NCBI RefSeq assembly: GCF_040436345.1
Contig: NC_133216.1
Coordinates: 1,279,121-1,343,120, forward strand
DNA length: 64,000 bases
Reading direction: 5' to 3'
Origin: Pagrus major
Lineage: Eukaryota; Chordata; Actinopteri; Spariformes; Sparidae
This document shows, in pieces, positions 23,788 through 39,354 of the stretch. Numbering within the stretch: the first letter of the stretch is position 1; each line of letters opens with the position of its first letter. Position numbers and translations under genes: made by a program. The notes under the pieces were generated by a model. That model did no database searches and was not told where the DNA came from. It saw only the letters and a list, made by a program, of their open reading frames with translations.

Positions 23788-24019
23788 AAACAGCACAGTT
23801 TGACACCACAGAGACGACCGTGTGTGTTGGTGCTGCTCACCCGGGCAGAGGGGCCCTCCTGCCGCCGAGCTTCCCCCCGGCTGCCCGCCCTGCGGCCGGC
23901 TGACCGGGGCTCGGTCCGCCGGGCTGCGCGCCTCCCTCGGCCCGGTCAGGAGGATGCTGAGCGGCGGCGAGAAGAGTTAAAATCCAGCTGGTCCAAACGC
24001 ACCAGAGACAGAACCGCAT
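624..24019 (-). CDS. ltbp4: Latent TGF-beta-binding protein 4, N-terminal part (long isoform), partial at the left edge
   Basis: Secreted extracellular-matrix protein that tethers latent TGF-beta and assists elastic fibre assembly. Exons read leftwards: 23841-24019, 17812-17882, 13834-14623, 10881-11122, 7887-8171, 1138-1392, 871-947, 624-791. All phases close, giving 689 codons before the window ends. Seen: a hydrophobic signal peptide (residues about 1-20); a [10 protein letters not shown] cysteine module (about 62-71); a six-cysteine EGF-like domain CLPRC...GYRC (about 85-112); a long Pro/Glu-rich linker; a poly-Ser stretch; a four-cysteine module [10 protein letters not shown]; a second EGF ([11 protein letters not shown]...GKFC); the HPPEASV motif; and the start of the first TB domain (YCFREV). 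The joins GFRVFLCPLLC and YCFREV match my memory of human LTBP4 better than LTBP1 or LTBP3. The VCGGRCC plus EGF N-terminus looks more like LTBP1L/LTBP2 than human LTBP4. Only the paralogue assignment is inferred; family membership is clear. Confidence 0.9.
1060..1125 (+). repeat. Dispersed GCTTAGCATAAAGACTGG repeat (fish family)
   Basis: Copy of a short dispersed sequence containing TAGCATAAAGACTGGAAAC followed by AGGGAAACAGCTAGCCTGG. Related copies in this window lie at 28103-28162, 28556-28617, 31000-31052 (plus) and 29351-29404, 33432-33461, 39936-39985 (minus). This copy ends about 11 bases from the ltbp4 exon 6 donor (exon end 1138). Confidence 0.85.
1445..1574 (+). repeat. AGTACTTAAGTA-type dispersed repeat, interrupted by a hAT MITE
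   Basis: Sequence rich in AAGTACATTTACTCAGG and related words, common in fish genomes. It resumes after the hAT insertion at 2121-2145. Other copies are at about 12985-13335, 13625-13830, 15935-16075, 16430-16600, 24905-25250, 34635-34740, 38810-39210 and 41745-41840. Confidence 0.8.
1575..2112. mobile_element. Non-autonomous hAT-type MITE (538 bp) with 8-bp target-site duplication
   Basis: The element begins TAGGGATGCTCCGATC and ends GATCGGTACAACCCTA, giving imperfect terminal inverted repeats of about 16 bp. It is flanked on both sides by CTTGTAAT (1567-1574 and 2113-2120), an exact 8-bp duplication as expected for hAT transposons. Sub-terminal regions are rich in GATCGG and CCGAGTC motifs. 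No transposase ORF is present. It lies in ltbp4 intron 5-6 inside an older AGTACTTAAGTA-type repeat. Confidence 0.9.
2147..2236. repeat. (CA)n microsatellite
   Basis: About 42 CA dinucleotides immediately after GTTGCGCGCG. It produces spurious poly-(His-Thr)/(Cys-Val) ORFs on both strands. Confidence 0.95.
2990..3475 (+). mobile_element. Possible non-LTR retrotransposon 3' remnant
   Basis: The plus strand around 3045-3075 reads [11 protein letters not shown] followed by a stop. This resembles the C-terminal LPSGRRF motif I associate with some fish non-LTR retrotransposon ORFs. The downstream 400 bp end with an AATAAA-like signal near 3455. The match rests on one short motif, so the call is tentative. 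Confidence 0.3.
3779..3960. repeat. Two (CA)n microsatellites 85 bp apart
   Basis: (CA)n at about 3779-3830 and again at 3915-3960, separated by unique sequence. No gene feature is attached to them. Confidence 0.95.
4265..5323 (+). repeat. 37-bp minisatellite, about 28-29 copies
   Basis: Unit begins GATGATATAAAGTCAGGCTC and continues with AGCCATCATCTCCTCCT, 37 bp in all. Most copies differ only at two C/T positions (AGCC/AGTC and CCTG/CCCG). The last unit runs directly into a dispersed repeat (GTCAGGTGAAGTCTCGTAG), whose inverted relative at 23055-23240 holds a single related copy. The array therefore seems to have grown inside that element. It lies in an ltbp4 intron. Confidence 0.97.
5324..5475 (+). 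repeat. Dispersed repeat family B, partial copy
   Basis: Starts GGTGAAGTCTCGTAGTCCAC and includes TGGAGCTTCACAGTGAAACA and CTCGTCTGCTGTGATCACAG. An inverted copy is at 23055-23440. Other segments of the family are at 32806-33000 and, more diverged, 40868-41030. No coding capacity is seen, so the class is unknown. Confidence 0.8.
6398..6655. repeat. Compound (GT)n / GTGTGC / GA microsatellite
   Basis: (GT)n from 6398 to 6488. After 50 bp of unique sequence comes a degenerate GTGTGCGTG/GTGAGTGTG tract ending in GAGAGAGAGA. Confidence 0.95.
7330..7550 (+). repeat. Dispersed repeat family D, internally deleted copy
   Basis: Contains TGATCCAGTTGAACTGGGTC, CACATGCTGTTTGTCAGTTT and ACCAGAACCAGCACCAACAC, all shared with the inverted copy at 18545-18880 and the direct copy at 26770-27072. 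The segment that carries a short ORF in those copies is missing here. A partial relative lies at 63445-63600. Confidence 0.85.
7887..8238 (-). promoter_or_regulatory. ltbp4: ltbp4 short-isoform first coding exon with an internal splice acceptor for the long isoform
   Basis: An ATG at 8238 opens a signal peptide ([17 protein letters not shown]...) that runs in frame into the four-cysteine module. The same DNA holds a pyrimidine-rich acceptor (TCTCCTCTGTCAG, exon starting at 8171). Its phase fits the previous long-form exon ending at 10881 (codon G|CT, Ala). So the exon can be either a 5' first exon or an internal exon. From memory, human LTBP1 long and short forms use a comparable intra-exonic acceptor. 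Human LTBP4 also has an isoform beginning just before this module. The upstream bases at 8240-8640 carry GA and GT microsatellites; I see no clear TATA box. The ATG has a purine at -3. Confidence 0.75.
7899..7983 (-). repeat. Coding 15-bp minisatellite, (GPGSH)n in LTBP4
   Basis: Five near-perfect 15-bp units inside ltbp4 exon 5 encode GPGSH five times and then GPGFR. They lie between the four-cysteine module and the EGF-like domain. Human LTBP4 has a short Gly/Pro-rich segment ending GPGFR at this position, so the fish array is probably an expansion of that linker. The unit length is a multiple of three, so copy-number change keeps the frame. Confidence 0.9.
9037..9282 (+). repeat. Dispersed repeat family A, copy 1
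   Basis: About 245 bp, nearly identical to 31360-31605, including ACATTTTATTGATCTAAACA, CAGTATAGGCGACTTCTTTG and AATTCAGCAAATGTTCTACA. A shortened inverted relative is at 22907-22980, and small fragments lie near 43540-43770. No ORF or obvious terminal repeats, so the class is unknown. Confidence 0.9.
9703..9772. repeat. (CA)n microsatellite
   Basis: Interrupted at its start by CACGCACAC, then a pure CA run. Confidence 0.95.
9904..10049 (+). repeat. 45-bp tandem repeat, about 3 copies
   Basis: Unit starts GTTAGCATGATCATGACCTG and ends in a TAGCTTTAGCCTCAGTCT-type segment. The reverse complement of the same unit forms a second array at 15696-15936. A degenerate single unit is at 10819-10873. 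The unit contains the palindrome ATGATCAT. Confidence 0.95.
10938..11012 (-). repeat. Poly-serine coding tract in ltbp4 exon 4
   Basis: Imperfect trinucleotide run (TCT/TCC/TCA codons on the minus strand). It encodes runs of Ser broken by Val and Thr, followed by [10 protein letters not shown]. It lies downstream of a basic segment (KHIEKERKK). It is a low-complexity linker within the long-isoform N-terminus. Confidence 0.85.
11791..11853. repeat. (CA)n microsatellite
   Basis: About 30 CA dinucleotides in the ltbp4 intron between exons 3 and 4. Confidence 0.95.
12720..12912 (+). repeat. 12-bp minisatellite (TGTGACCCGGGC), about 16 copies
   Basis: Units TGTGACCCGGGC, TCTGACCCGGGC and TGTGACCAGGGC alternate. 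Both strands stay open because the unit is a multiple of three; the resulting Cys-Asp-Pro-Gly and Ser-Pro-Gly-His ORFs are artefacts. Confidence 0.97.
13378..13586 (+). repeat. 33-bp minisatellite, about 6 copies
   Basis: Unit starts ACAGTGTGTAGTTCACAGTA and ends CTGTGCAGTACCT. The copies are almost identical. The array follows directly after AGTACTTAAGTA-type repeat DNA and contains the same AGTACTG words, so it may derive from it. Confidence 0.97.
15213..15445. repeat. Two (GT)n microsatellites
   Basis: (GT)n at 15213-15280 and 15404-15445, separated by unique DNA, preceded by a short CCTCTGAACCAACCT tandem repeat at 15165-15212. Confidence 0.95.
15696..15936 (+). repeat. 45-bp tandem repeat, about 5 copies, inverse of the 9904-10049 array
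   Basis: Unit starts AAGCTAAAGCTAACAGGTCC and continues AGGTCATGATCATGCTAAC. It is the reverse complement of the unit at 9904-10049 apart from a short variable segment. It runs straight into an AGTACTTAAGTA-type repeat at its right end. Confidence 0.95.
16690..16950 (-). repeat. Dispersed repeat family C, inverted copy
   Basis: Shares AGTCAGCTGATCGTCTTCA and CTGTCCAGAGTGACCC-type words, in reverse orientation, with 51800-52060 and 53960-54190. A short GCTAGCTGCAGGCTAA tandem repeat follows it at 16950-17070, and a similar GCTAGCTTAGCGTTAGCC repeat precedes the copy at 51800. Confidence 0.8.
18330..18446 (+). repeat. 33-bp tandem repeat, 3-4 copies, inside family D
   Basis: Unit GAGAGCTGAAGCCCCGCCCC followed by TCAGGTTGCTACA. 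A single copy of AGCTGAAGCCCCGCCCC is part of the family D relative at 63450, so the array appears to be a local expansion of one end of that element. Confidence 0.9.
18545..18880 (-). repeat. Dispersed repeat family D, inverted copy with an open reading frame
   Basis: Minus-strand copy of family D. It keeps an ORF at 18576-18803 containing a hydrophobic stretch ([18 protein letters not shown]) and then [13 protein letters not shown] and GDDVTDDAF. The direct copy at 26771-27076 has a very similar ORF. I do not recognise the peptide. It may be a piece of an unknown mobile element or a captured host fragment. Confidence 0.7.
20278..20361. repeat. (CA)n microsatellite
   Basis: About 42 CA dinucleotides. 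A separate (AATC)n tract follows at 20492-20525. Confidence 0.95.
22232..22531. repeat. Two (CA)n microsatellites
   Basis: CA tracts at 22232-22287 and 22493-22531 in ltbp4 intron 1. Confidence 0.95.
23055..23440 (-). repeat. Dispersed repeat family B, longest copy (inverted)
   Basis: The reverse complement starts with segments shared with 32806-33000 (CACTTCCTGT..., GATCACTGTGAGACTGAAGG, TTATGGAGTCATCATCTCC). It then continues into the sequence at 5324-5475 (GGTGAAGTCTCGTAGTCCAC). This copy joins the two halves and shows that they belong to one element of at least 380 bp. It contains a 13-bp A run near 23271-23284. Confidence 0.85.
23742..23787. repeat. (GT)n microsatellite
   Basis: GT run about 55 bp from the donor of ltbp4 exon 1. 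Confidence 0.95.
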
Positions 24020-24180
24020 GCTGGTGCCAGAGAGCGGACTCAGGGAGGACTGGACCCGAACTAACAGTGTGGCGGGTTCATGGCGTGTGCTTCAAGTTCA
24101 CAATGAGTGTCGGACATCTGAGCTCCTGCGAGTCAGCAGGTTCACTGATTCAACGAGAGCCCGGCTTCTGTTCTTATACT

Positions 24181-24237
24181 GCTGTCAGCCAATAGGAGAC
24201 GAGAGCAGCTGCTTCTCGGCTCCCATTGGCTGACAGC
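24181..24237. promoter_or_regulatory. 57-bp near-palindrome with paired CCAAT boxes upstream of ltbp4 long isoform
   Basis: GCTGTCAGCCAAT at 24181-24193 is mirrored exactly by ATTGGCTGACAGC at 24225-24237. The symmetry continues inward to a GCAGCTGC core with two mismatches per arm. Each arm carries a CCAAT box, and a third is at 24255 (GCCAATAAG). It lies 160-220 bp upstream of the ltbp4 long-form ATG (24019), so it is a plausible NF-Y promoter element or cruciform. Function is inferred. Confidence 0.6.
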
Positions 24238-24269
24238 ACAAGAGCGTCTAAGTAGCCAATAAGAACCCA

Positions 24270-24870
24270 GGAGGAAGGGAAGGAAGCAAGGAGGAAGGGA
24301 AGGAAGCAAGGAGGGCAGGGAAGGAAGCAAGGAGGGAAGGGAAGGAAGCAAGGAGGAAGGGAAGGAAGCAAGGAGGAAGGGAAGGAAGCAAGGAGGAAGG
24401 GAAGGAAGCAAGGAGGGAAGGGAAGGAAGCAAGGAGGAAGGGAAGGAAGCAAGGAGGAAGGGAAGGAAGCAAGGAGGGAAGGGAAGGAAGCAAGGAGGGA
24501 AGGGAAGGAAGCAAGGAGGAAGGGAAGGAAGCAAGGAGGAAGGGAAGGAAGCAAGGAGGGAAGGGAAGGAAGCAAGGAGGAAGGGAAGGAAGCAAGGAGG
24601 GAAGGGAAGGAAGCAAGGAGGAAGGGAAGGAAGCAAGGAGGAAGGGAAGGAAGCAAGGAGGGAAGGGAAGGAAGCAAGGAGGAAGGGAAGGAAGGAAGCA
24701 AGGAGGGAAGGGAAGGAAGCAAGGAGGGAAGGGAAGGAAGGAAGCAAGGAGGAAGGGAAGGAAGCAAGGAGGGAAGGGAAGGAGGCAAGGAGGGAAGGGA
24801 AGGAAGCAAGGAGGGAAGGGAAGGAGGCAAGGAGGGAAGGGAAGGAAGCGAGGAGGGAAGGGAAGGAGGC
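24270..24870 (+). repeat. GGAA-rich polypurine minisatellite, about 600 bp
   Basis: Units of 18-20 bp such as GGAAGGAAGCAAGGAGGAAG repeat over 600 bp with almost no pyrimidine except one C per unit. It sits immediately upstream of the CCAAT dyad and the ltbp4 long-isoform start. The long minus-strand Leu-Pro-Ser ORFs across it are artefacts. Confidence 0.95.
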
Positions 24871-25429
24871 AGATACACATCAATATGAACCTGATCAGTC
24901 TCCTGACCCTCCTACTTTTATTTTACTCAAGTAAAAGTAGAAATACTCATCTGAAAGTACTCCATTACATTATGATGTAAACATGTGAAAATGTTGGCAA
25001 CAAAATGTGATTTAATTATCGAAAATAAAAATACTCATCAGGCCCTCTGTTGGTGTTATACTCAGTCATTGAATGTAACTTAGTACATATATCCAAATAC
25101 TGTACTTAAATACAATCTGAAGTGCTGTATTTGACTTTATATTTCCACTGGATTACATTTATTTGATAACTTTAGTTACTAGTTACTTTACAGATTACAT
25201 GCTGCATCAGAGCCAAAGCAGCTCAATGTAAATTAACTTGTTTGTGTTCAACATGTACTTAGTTACATTCAACTACTACTGAATACCGTTTTGTTTTTTA
25301 AACTAAGATCTGATTTTACTATTTTTAAAAACCTCAAAAGTTCAATTATTCCAAAGGCTAGAAAACCTACAACAACCAGAATGCACTGCGCTGCACCGGA
25401 CCAATGAACACACTTGCTGATGCGTGATG

Positions 25430-26760
25430 CGCTGTGAGTTGGGCGGGGCTTAGTTTTGTCTCGGAGTCCGTTTTAAAACAGGAAACAATATGGCGGCCAA
25501 CTGCTAACAAACATCTTATTACAGCTAAACAGAACACGACAACATGTTCCTGACAACTCCACAGGACAGAAACAGACAATAAACAGAACCGCGGTCCATA
25601 TTTGATCAGCAGCGCCTCGTTTTACAGTCGGATCAGTTTGTTTTTGTCAGCCGCTGTTTTCACAGTACAGATACAAAATGGCTGCTACTTCCGGTTCACG
25701 AGCTTTCGCTAGTGCAGCTAATCAGCATGCTAACGTGTGTTTCTGAGAGGACTTCAGGTGTGAAACAGGCCGTGTAGCAACACAATCACACTTTATAATT
25801 CATCGGCACTGACTCAGTTTAGACAGTTTGCTCTCTGGAGGTCTGACTTCAGTCCGTGTCTGTGAAAGCCTTCGTACAAAATACGGAACAACAATCTGTG
25901 GTTGACACAGAAGCCTGGATAAAGTGTCCAGTCCCAGAAATGTGCCCGTTTTCAGCTGTGCGTTAAAACAGTACAGAGTGTGGATATTACATTGTGACCA
26001 GCGACACACTGAGCCCGAGAGCCTACCTGCGGACACCTCCATTCAGCGGTGCTATATATAGAGCCGAAGCCACGCCCCTTCCGGTTTTCTTCACGGGACC
26101 TTGTGCTGCGTTGCCTTGCAGGTCGGACGTCGGAATTTCCGAGTCGCAGCTTCCGGTCTACACCATAGATACATATATAAATTATATATATATATCTATG
26201 GTCTACACTACCCCTCTCCACGGGTCAAACACCCACTGTAACCCGCTGAGATCCGGCTCTGAAGCGAGAATGTGTGAACTCTGCATTTACTCGGGTAAAC
26301 ACGCTAAATTCCGCCGCGCGAAGTGATGACGCGTTATCAACATCCGGTGGTGGCGCGTGAATAAGGAAGGAGATTCTGATGCGGTCTGTTAATTATGTTT
26401 AATTACTGGACAGTGTCGGAGCCGCGTTCACTCCTGTGAAAGCTGCTCGGTGGTTCTGGAGCCAAAGAAGTTCGACTTCCTGGCTGTGAAAATACCTGGA
26501 TCACCGAGCCGGCTAACTTCCGGTTTAGCGCCCGGCTAACATGAATGAGGATAAAGTAATTTAATGGTGCGGCTCTTCTAGACTTTCCAAATGTTATCGG
26601 ACCGAAAGGCTCAGATTCTGACAGTGAACCGGGTCATGTCTCAGGGCTGTGACGCTCAGAATAATTTATCCACCGTTTTATAGACGCTTCTTTCCAACGG
26701 GTCTGTTGTTGTTTTCTCTTCTGCTAACTGCTTCCGGCGCATTCGTGACGTGGCTCTTGA
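25430..26760. promoter_or_regulatory. Promoter-like CpG/ETS/YY1-rich stretch without a recognised gene
   Basis: Contains several CTTCCGG/CCGGAAG ETS-type motifs, ATATGGCGGCC and AAAATGGCTGC YY1-type motifs, a TATA-like CTATATATAG near 26051 and many CpGs in an AT-rich neighbourhood. This looks like a housekeeping-type promoter, but no coding exon fits either side. It could drive a non-coding RNA or a distal 5' untranslated exon of ltbp4. Confidence 0.4.
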
Positions 26761-26769
26761 ACTAAGCTA

Positions 26770-27072
26770 AGTGAACTCCATCGTCTCATCAGCACCAGAA
26801 CCAGCACCAACACGGAGCCAACTGGGCTCAGAAAAGGTCGTAAACAAGATGAACATCACAATAAATCTGCTCATATTGACAACTGCAGTTCTGGTTCTGG
26901 TTCTGGTTCAGTTCTGTGAGCTGCTGATATACAGGAGCAGCTCTACAGTGTTGAAGTTAGGAGACGACGTCACTAACGACACTGTTGGCTGTGTCGTCTT
27001 TATAATGACGTCACAGTCTGACGGTTCAAACAGGATCAGTACGTCACCTGTCTCTCTTCAGGAACATCAGAT
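26770..27072 (+). repeat. Dispersed repeat family D, direct copy with ORF
   Basis: Begins ACTCCATCGTCTCATCAGCA and carries an ORF (26771-27076) that shares a hydrophobic segment and a YRSSST...GDDVT motif with the copy at 18545-18880. Both copies differ mainly by substitutions and short indels that leave the frame open over most of its length. Confidence 0.75.
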
Positions 27073-27152
27073 ATAAAAACACTGACAGGGAAAAGTTTAC
27101 TGCAACATCAATAGTTTTACTTTTATTACAGCAGTTAACATGGTCCAAATAT

Positions 27153-27500
27153 GTGGAACCTGTTCTTCATTTCACAGATAATAACACTGAGTATTTTATT
27201 GACCGCCGAGCTGTAAAAAAGTCTGTTTTTTATTTCAGAAATGTGGTCACCTTAAAGAACGAGTGTGACACAGCTGGAGTATTCAGTGGTTTATTGAGCA
27301 GTAGCATCACATTAGTAACAGTGTGGAATGAAGAAAGCCCTGAAGACTTCCTGCTCCTTCAGTCTGAACTCAGGACAGAAAAGCTTCCAGGACACGTTTT
27401 TGAAATGATGCAGGAAGTTTTCAGCCGGTCTGAGGCTCCAAAAATCAATATTATCAATAAATACCTGTCAGTGACAACGTGTTCTGTTGGTCCACTATAG
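27153..27500 (+). other. Unrecognised 115-codon ORF
   Basis: Starts MEPVLHFTDNNTEYFIDRRA and stops at 27500. No domain, signal peptide or membrane segment that I recognise. An overlapping ORF of 109 codons lies on the opposite strand (27359-27688). Without a homologue or transcript it could equally be chance or an old retroelement fragment. Confidence 0.2.
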
Positions 27501-27928
27501 TCTTCATCCATTAAAAATATGTCAACCTCAAACAGTTTTAAGCTCGGCAGCGAGCTGCTCCGTCCAGCTGGAACGTTTCTGTAAAATAAAGTGTCTGAAA
27601 ACCCGGAGAGATAAAAGTAAACAGCAGCGGCTCCACGTCGAGTCCCTTTCTGAACGCAGCAGAGTAAACGCTTAAAAACACGCCACATTAAATCCTCCAG
27701 GTGGATTTATGTGCTCAAATTTAACACATCTAGTGACAGGAAGTGACCTCAGACCTGAGTGTGACATCATCAGTTACTGACCTGAGTTATTCTGTAGTTT
27801 TTAAATCTGCGGTTATGAAACAAACACGATGGAGCCTGAACAGGTGTGACAGGTGACCTCCTCCCTTCATGACATCATCACACCTGTTCACAGGTACGAG
27901 GGTGTCGTCCTTTGTAACGTCGCTCCGA

Positions 27929-28850
27929 CAGTAACTGAATTCATTTCCTGTTCTGTAGGACTGTTAGCATGCTAACAGCAACTAGCATCACACCAGCGTG
28001 TTTACTGTTATCTGGTGCTGAAAGTGTTATTTGATTAAAGGGGTAGTTCGACATTTTAGGAGATACATTTATCACTTCCTTGTGAGATGGAGTCAGGATG
28101 TAGTTAGCCTAGCTTAGCATTAAGACTGGAAGTAGAGGGAAACAGCTAGCCTGGCTCTGTCCAACTGATTTGTGAGTTTTCTAATTAATTGATGAGTTGG
28201 ATTCTGAAGCATTTCTAAAAATGATGTCACGGTTATTTTAAAGGAGCAGTTCACCCCAAATTAAAAAAGACTGGATTCTATTTTTCTGGTGAACTGTTCC
28301 TTTAAAGACTAATTAAAAAAATGATTGGAGAAAATAATCTGCAGATTAATTGGTTATAAAATCAGCTGCAGCTCCAGTTCGTAACACGTTTTCCAAACCA
28401 CAGTAACTGAATTCATTTCCTGTCCTGTAAGATCGTTAGCATGCTAACAACAATTAGCATCACATCAGTGATTACTGTCATCCATTTGATTAAAGGAGTA
28501 GTTCAACATTTTAGGAGATACATTTATCACTTCCTTGTTAGATGGAGTCAGGACGCCATTAGCCTAGCTTAGCATTATGACTGGAAGTAGAGGTAAACAG
28601 CTAGCCTGGCTCTGTTCAAATATAAATCTACTGACTGATAAGTGAGTTTTCTAATTAACTGATTAATTTTTTTGCTTTTTTCTGACATTTTAAAGGAGCA
28701 GTTCACCTCAAAAATAAAAATGACTGAATTCTCGGTGAACTGTACCTTTAAAGACTAATTAAAAAAATGAATGCAGAAAATAATCTGCAGATTAACTGAT
28801 AATAAAATCAGCTCCGGCTCGTAACACGTTTTCCAACCACAGTAACTGAA
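27929..28850 (+). repeat. Two-copy tandem duplication (units of about 472 and 439 bp)
   Basis: CAGTAACTGAATTCATTTCC occurs at 27929 and 28401, and CAGTAACTGAA again at about 28840. In between, both units share AGCATGCTAACA, TTTAGGAGATACATTTATCA, the dispersed TAGCCTAGCTTAGCATTA segment, AAAGGAGCAGTTCACC and TAATCTGCAGATTAA in the same order. They differ by scattered substitutions and small indels. Confidence 0.9.
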
Positions 28851-28993
28851 CATAAAGTAAATGTGTACTTATACTACAGAATATACCACAGTCTGTTATC
28901 AGACATCAGCTGTCAGTCGACTGTTTGAAATGTTAAGGTGACCCTTCAGACTGTTGCCATGGTAACACAGTTACATTTACGTCATTCTGACGT

Positions 28994-38207
<9,214 letters not shown>

Positions 38208-38760
38208 GTTGTCTGCCAGCGGTTCTTGTCTTGTTGTCACTGAGTCCGAGTGTTGATAAAGTTTATTGACGCGTCTTCATGCTGCTGTTAGCCTGTTAGC
38301 TGTTAGCCTGTTAGCTGTTAGCCTGTTAGCTGTTAGCCTGTTAGCTCAGCAGCAGCAGCGGTACCTCAGCTGCTCGTCTCGTCCCTGCAGCTCCTCTCCG
38401 GCTCTGATGATTCATGTCCTCCCTCACATCAGACTCCGTCCACACTCCGGGACACCTGCCGATAACCTTCCTCCACGAGCACGATCGATACTTTCACACA
38501 CGGCGGATCGATCAGCCTCCATGCACGCGCGCCCGTCTGTCACGCACGCTCCCGCAGTTTGGATAAAACTGTCAATAAACCGGTGTTCGGCGTGTTTTCA
38601 GTGTAACAGCTGTGCGTGTGTTCAGTCTGCAGCCCGCTGCTGCTGCTGTTGTTGCTAACCGACGACTTCCGCCAAACATCCGGGTTGGTCGGCTCAGAGC
38701 CAATCAGGAGCAACAGCGACACCCCGCGGCCAGGAGTGGTACTGCATGTGGTGACAACAG
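38208..38760 (-). promoter_or_regulatory. Probable acap1 promoter and 5' untranslated region
   Basis: CpG-rich compared with its surroundings. Contains a short tandem GTTAGCCTGTTAGCT repeat at 38283-38345, GC-rich sequence at 38440-38560 and a CCAAT box (GCCAATCAGG, 38699). No TATA box was seen. The transcription start is not determinable from sequence alone. Confidence 0.45.
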
Positions 38761-39270
38761 CACCTTCACCTGTCTGTTTATTTACTTTACCTTTATTTAA
38801 CCGGGAGTAACGTCTTACTGGGAATATTCTAATATCAAGTACTCTATTACATTAAACTATTACTTTTTAGTAACAAAATATAAAACAAAATGGCCCCTTT
38901 GAGATTCATATATTACTGTGTACATAATTATTGATGCATTTATGTTTTTATCACGTTAACGTTGCAGCTGGTGACAGTGGAGCTGATTTTAATTATTTTA
39001 TATATTTCTGGGTATGTTGTGAATTAAACAATAAGGTCGGATTGATTTTGGATCAATAATCTGAATCTGCAAAGTAACTCCGGATGTCAAATAAATGTAA
39101 TGTGGAGATGTAGCTGGGTAGAAGTACAATACCTCAAAATTGTGCAGTACATTTTTACATTAACTCAGTACACTTCTCGAGTAAATGTACTTAGTTACTT
39201 TCCAAAAGAGTAATGAAGACGCAGACACTCATTAAATCACTTCAACAGCAAAGATAAAGAAAAAAGCTTT

Positions 39271-39276
39271 TTTATT
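39271..39276 (-). terminator. ilkap polyadenylation signal
   Basis: TTTATT on the plus strand gives AATAAA on the minus strand 79 bp after the ilkap stop codon. This is a short but ordinary 3' untranslated region. Confidence 0.75.
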
Positions 39277-39354
39277 GGAAAACAGACGAGACAACGAGGA
39301 GACGCTCAGATCAGCTGTGTGTGTGTGTGTGTGCGTGCGTGCGTGCGTGTGTGT

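Larger units (their letters stand above)
17883..23840 (-). other. ltbp4 intron 1 of the long isoform (6 kb)
   Basis: Contains a 17-bp array at 18172-18235 (GAGCAGGTCACCTGTCT), the 33-bp array and family D copy at 18330-18880, a TGCG tract near 19000-19050, (CA)n at 20278-20361, (AATC)n at 20492-20525, CA tracts at 22232-22287 and 22493-22531, a family A scrap at 22907-22980, the family B copy at 23055-23440 and GT at 23742-23787. 19080-20240 and 20530-22230 show no recognised feature. Confidence 0.75.
24020..28993. other. Intergenic region between ltbp4 and acap1
   Basis: Five kilobases between the ltbp4 long-form start and the acap1 stop. It holds the CCAAT dyad, the GGAA array, an AGTACTTAAGTA-type repeat (24905-25250), a CpG/ETS-rich stretch (25430-26760), a family D copy (26770-27072), an unrecognised 115-codon ORF (27153-27500, plus) and a tandem duplication (27929-28850). 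I saw no clear poly(A) signal for acap1 in the 300 bp after its stop. Confidence 0.7.

Noticed and set aside
24142..24883. Three overlapping 200-234-codon minus-strand ORFs rich in Leu, Pro and Ser
   Set aside because: Translation of the GGAA/GGAG polypurine array in three frames.
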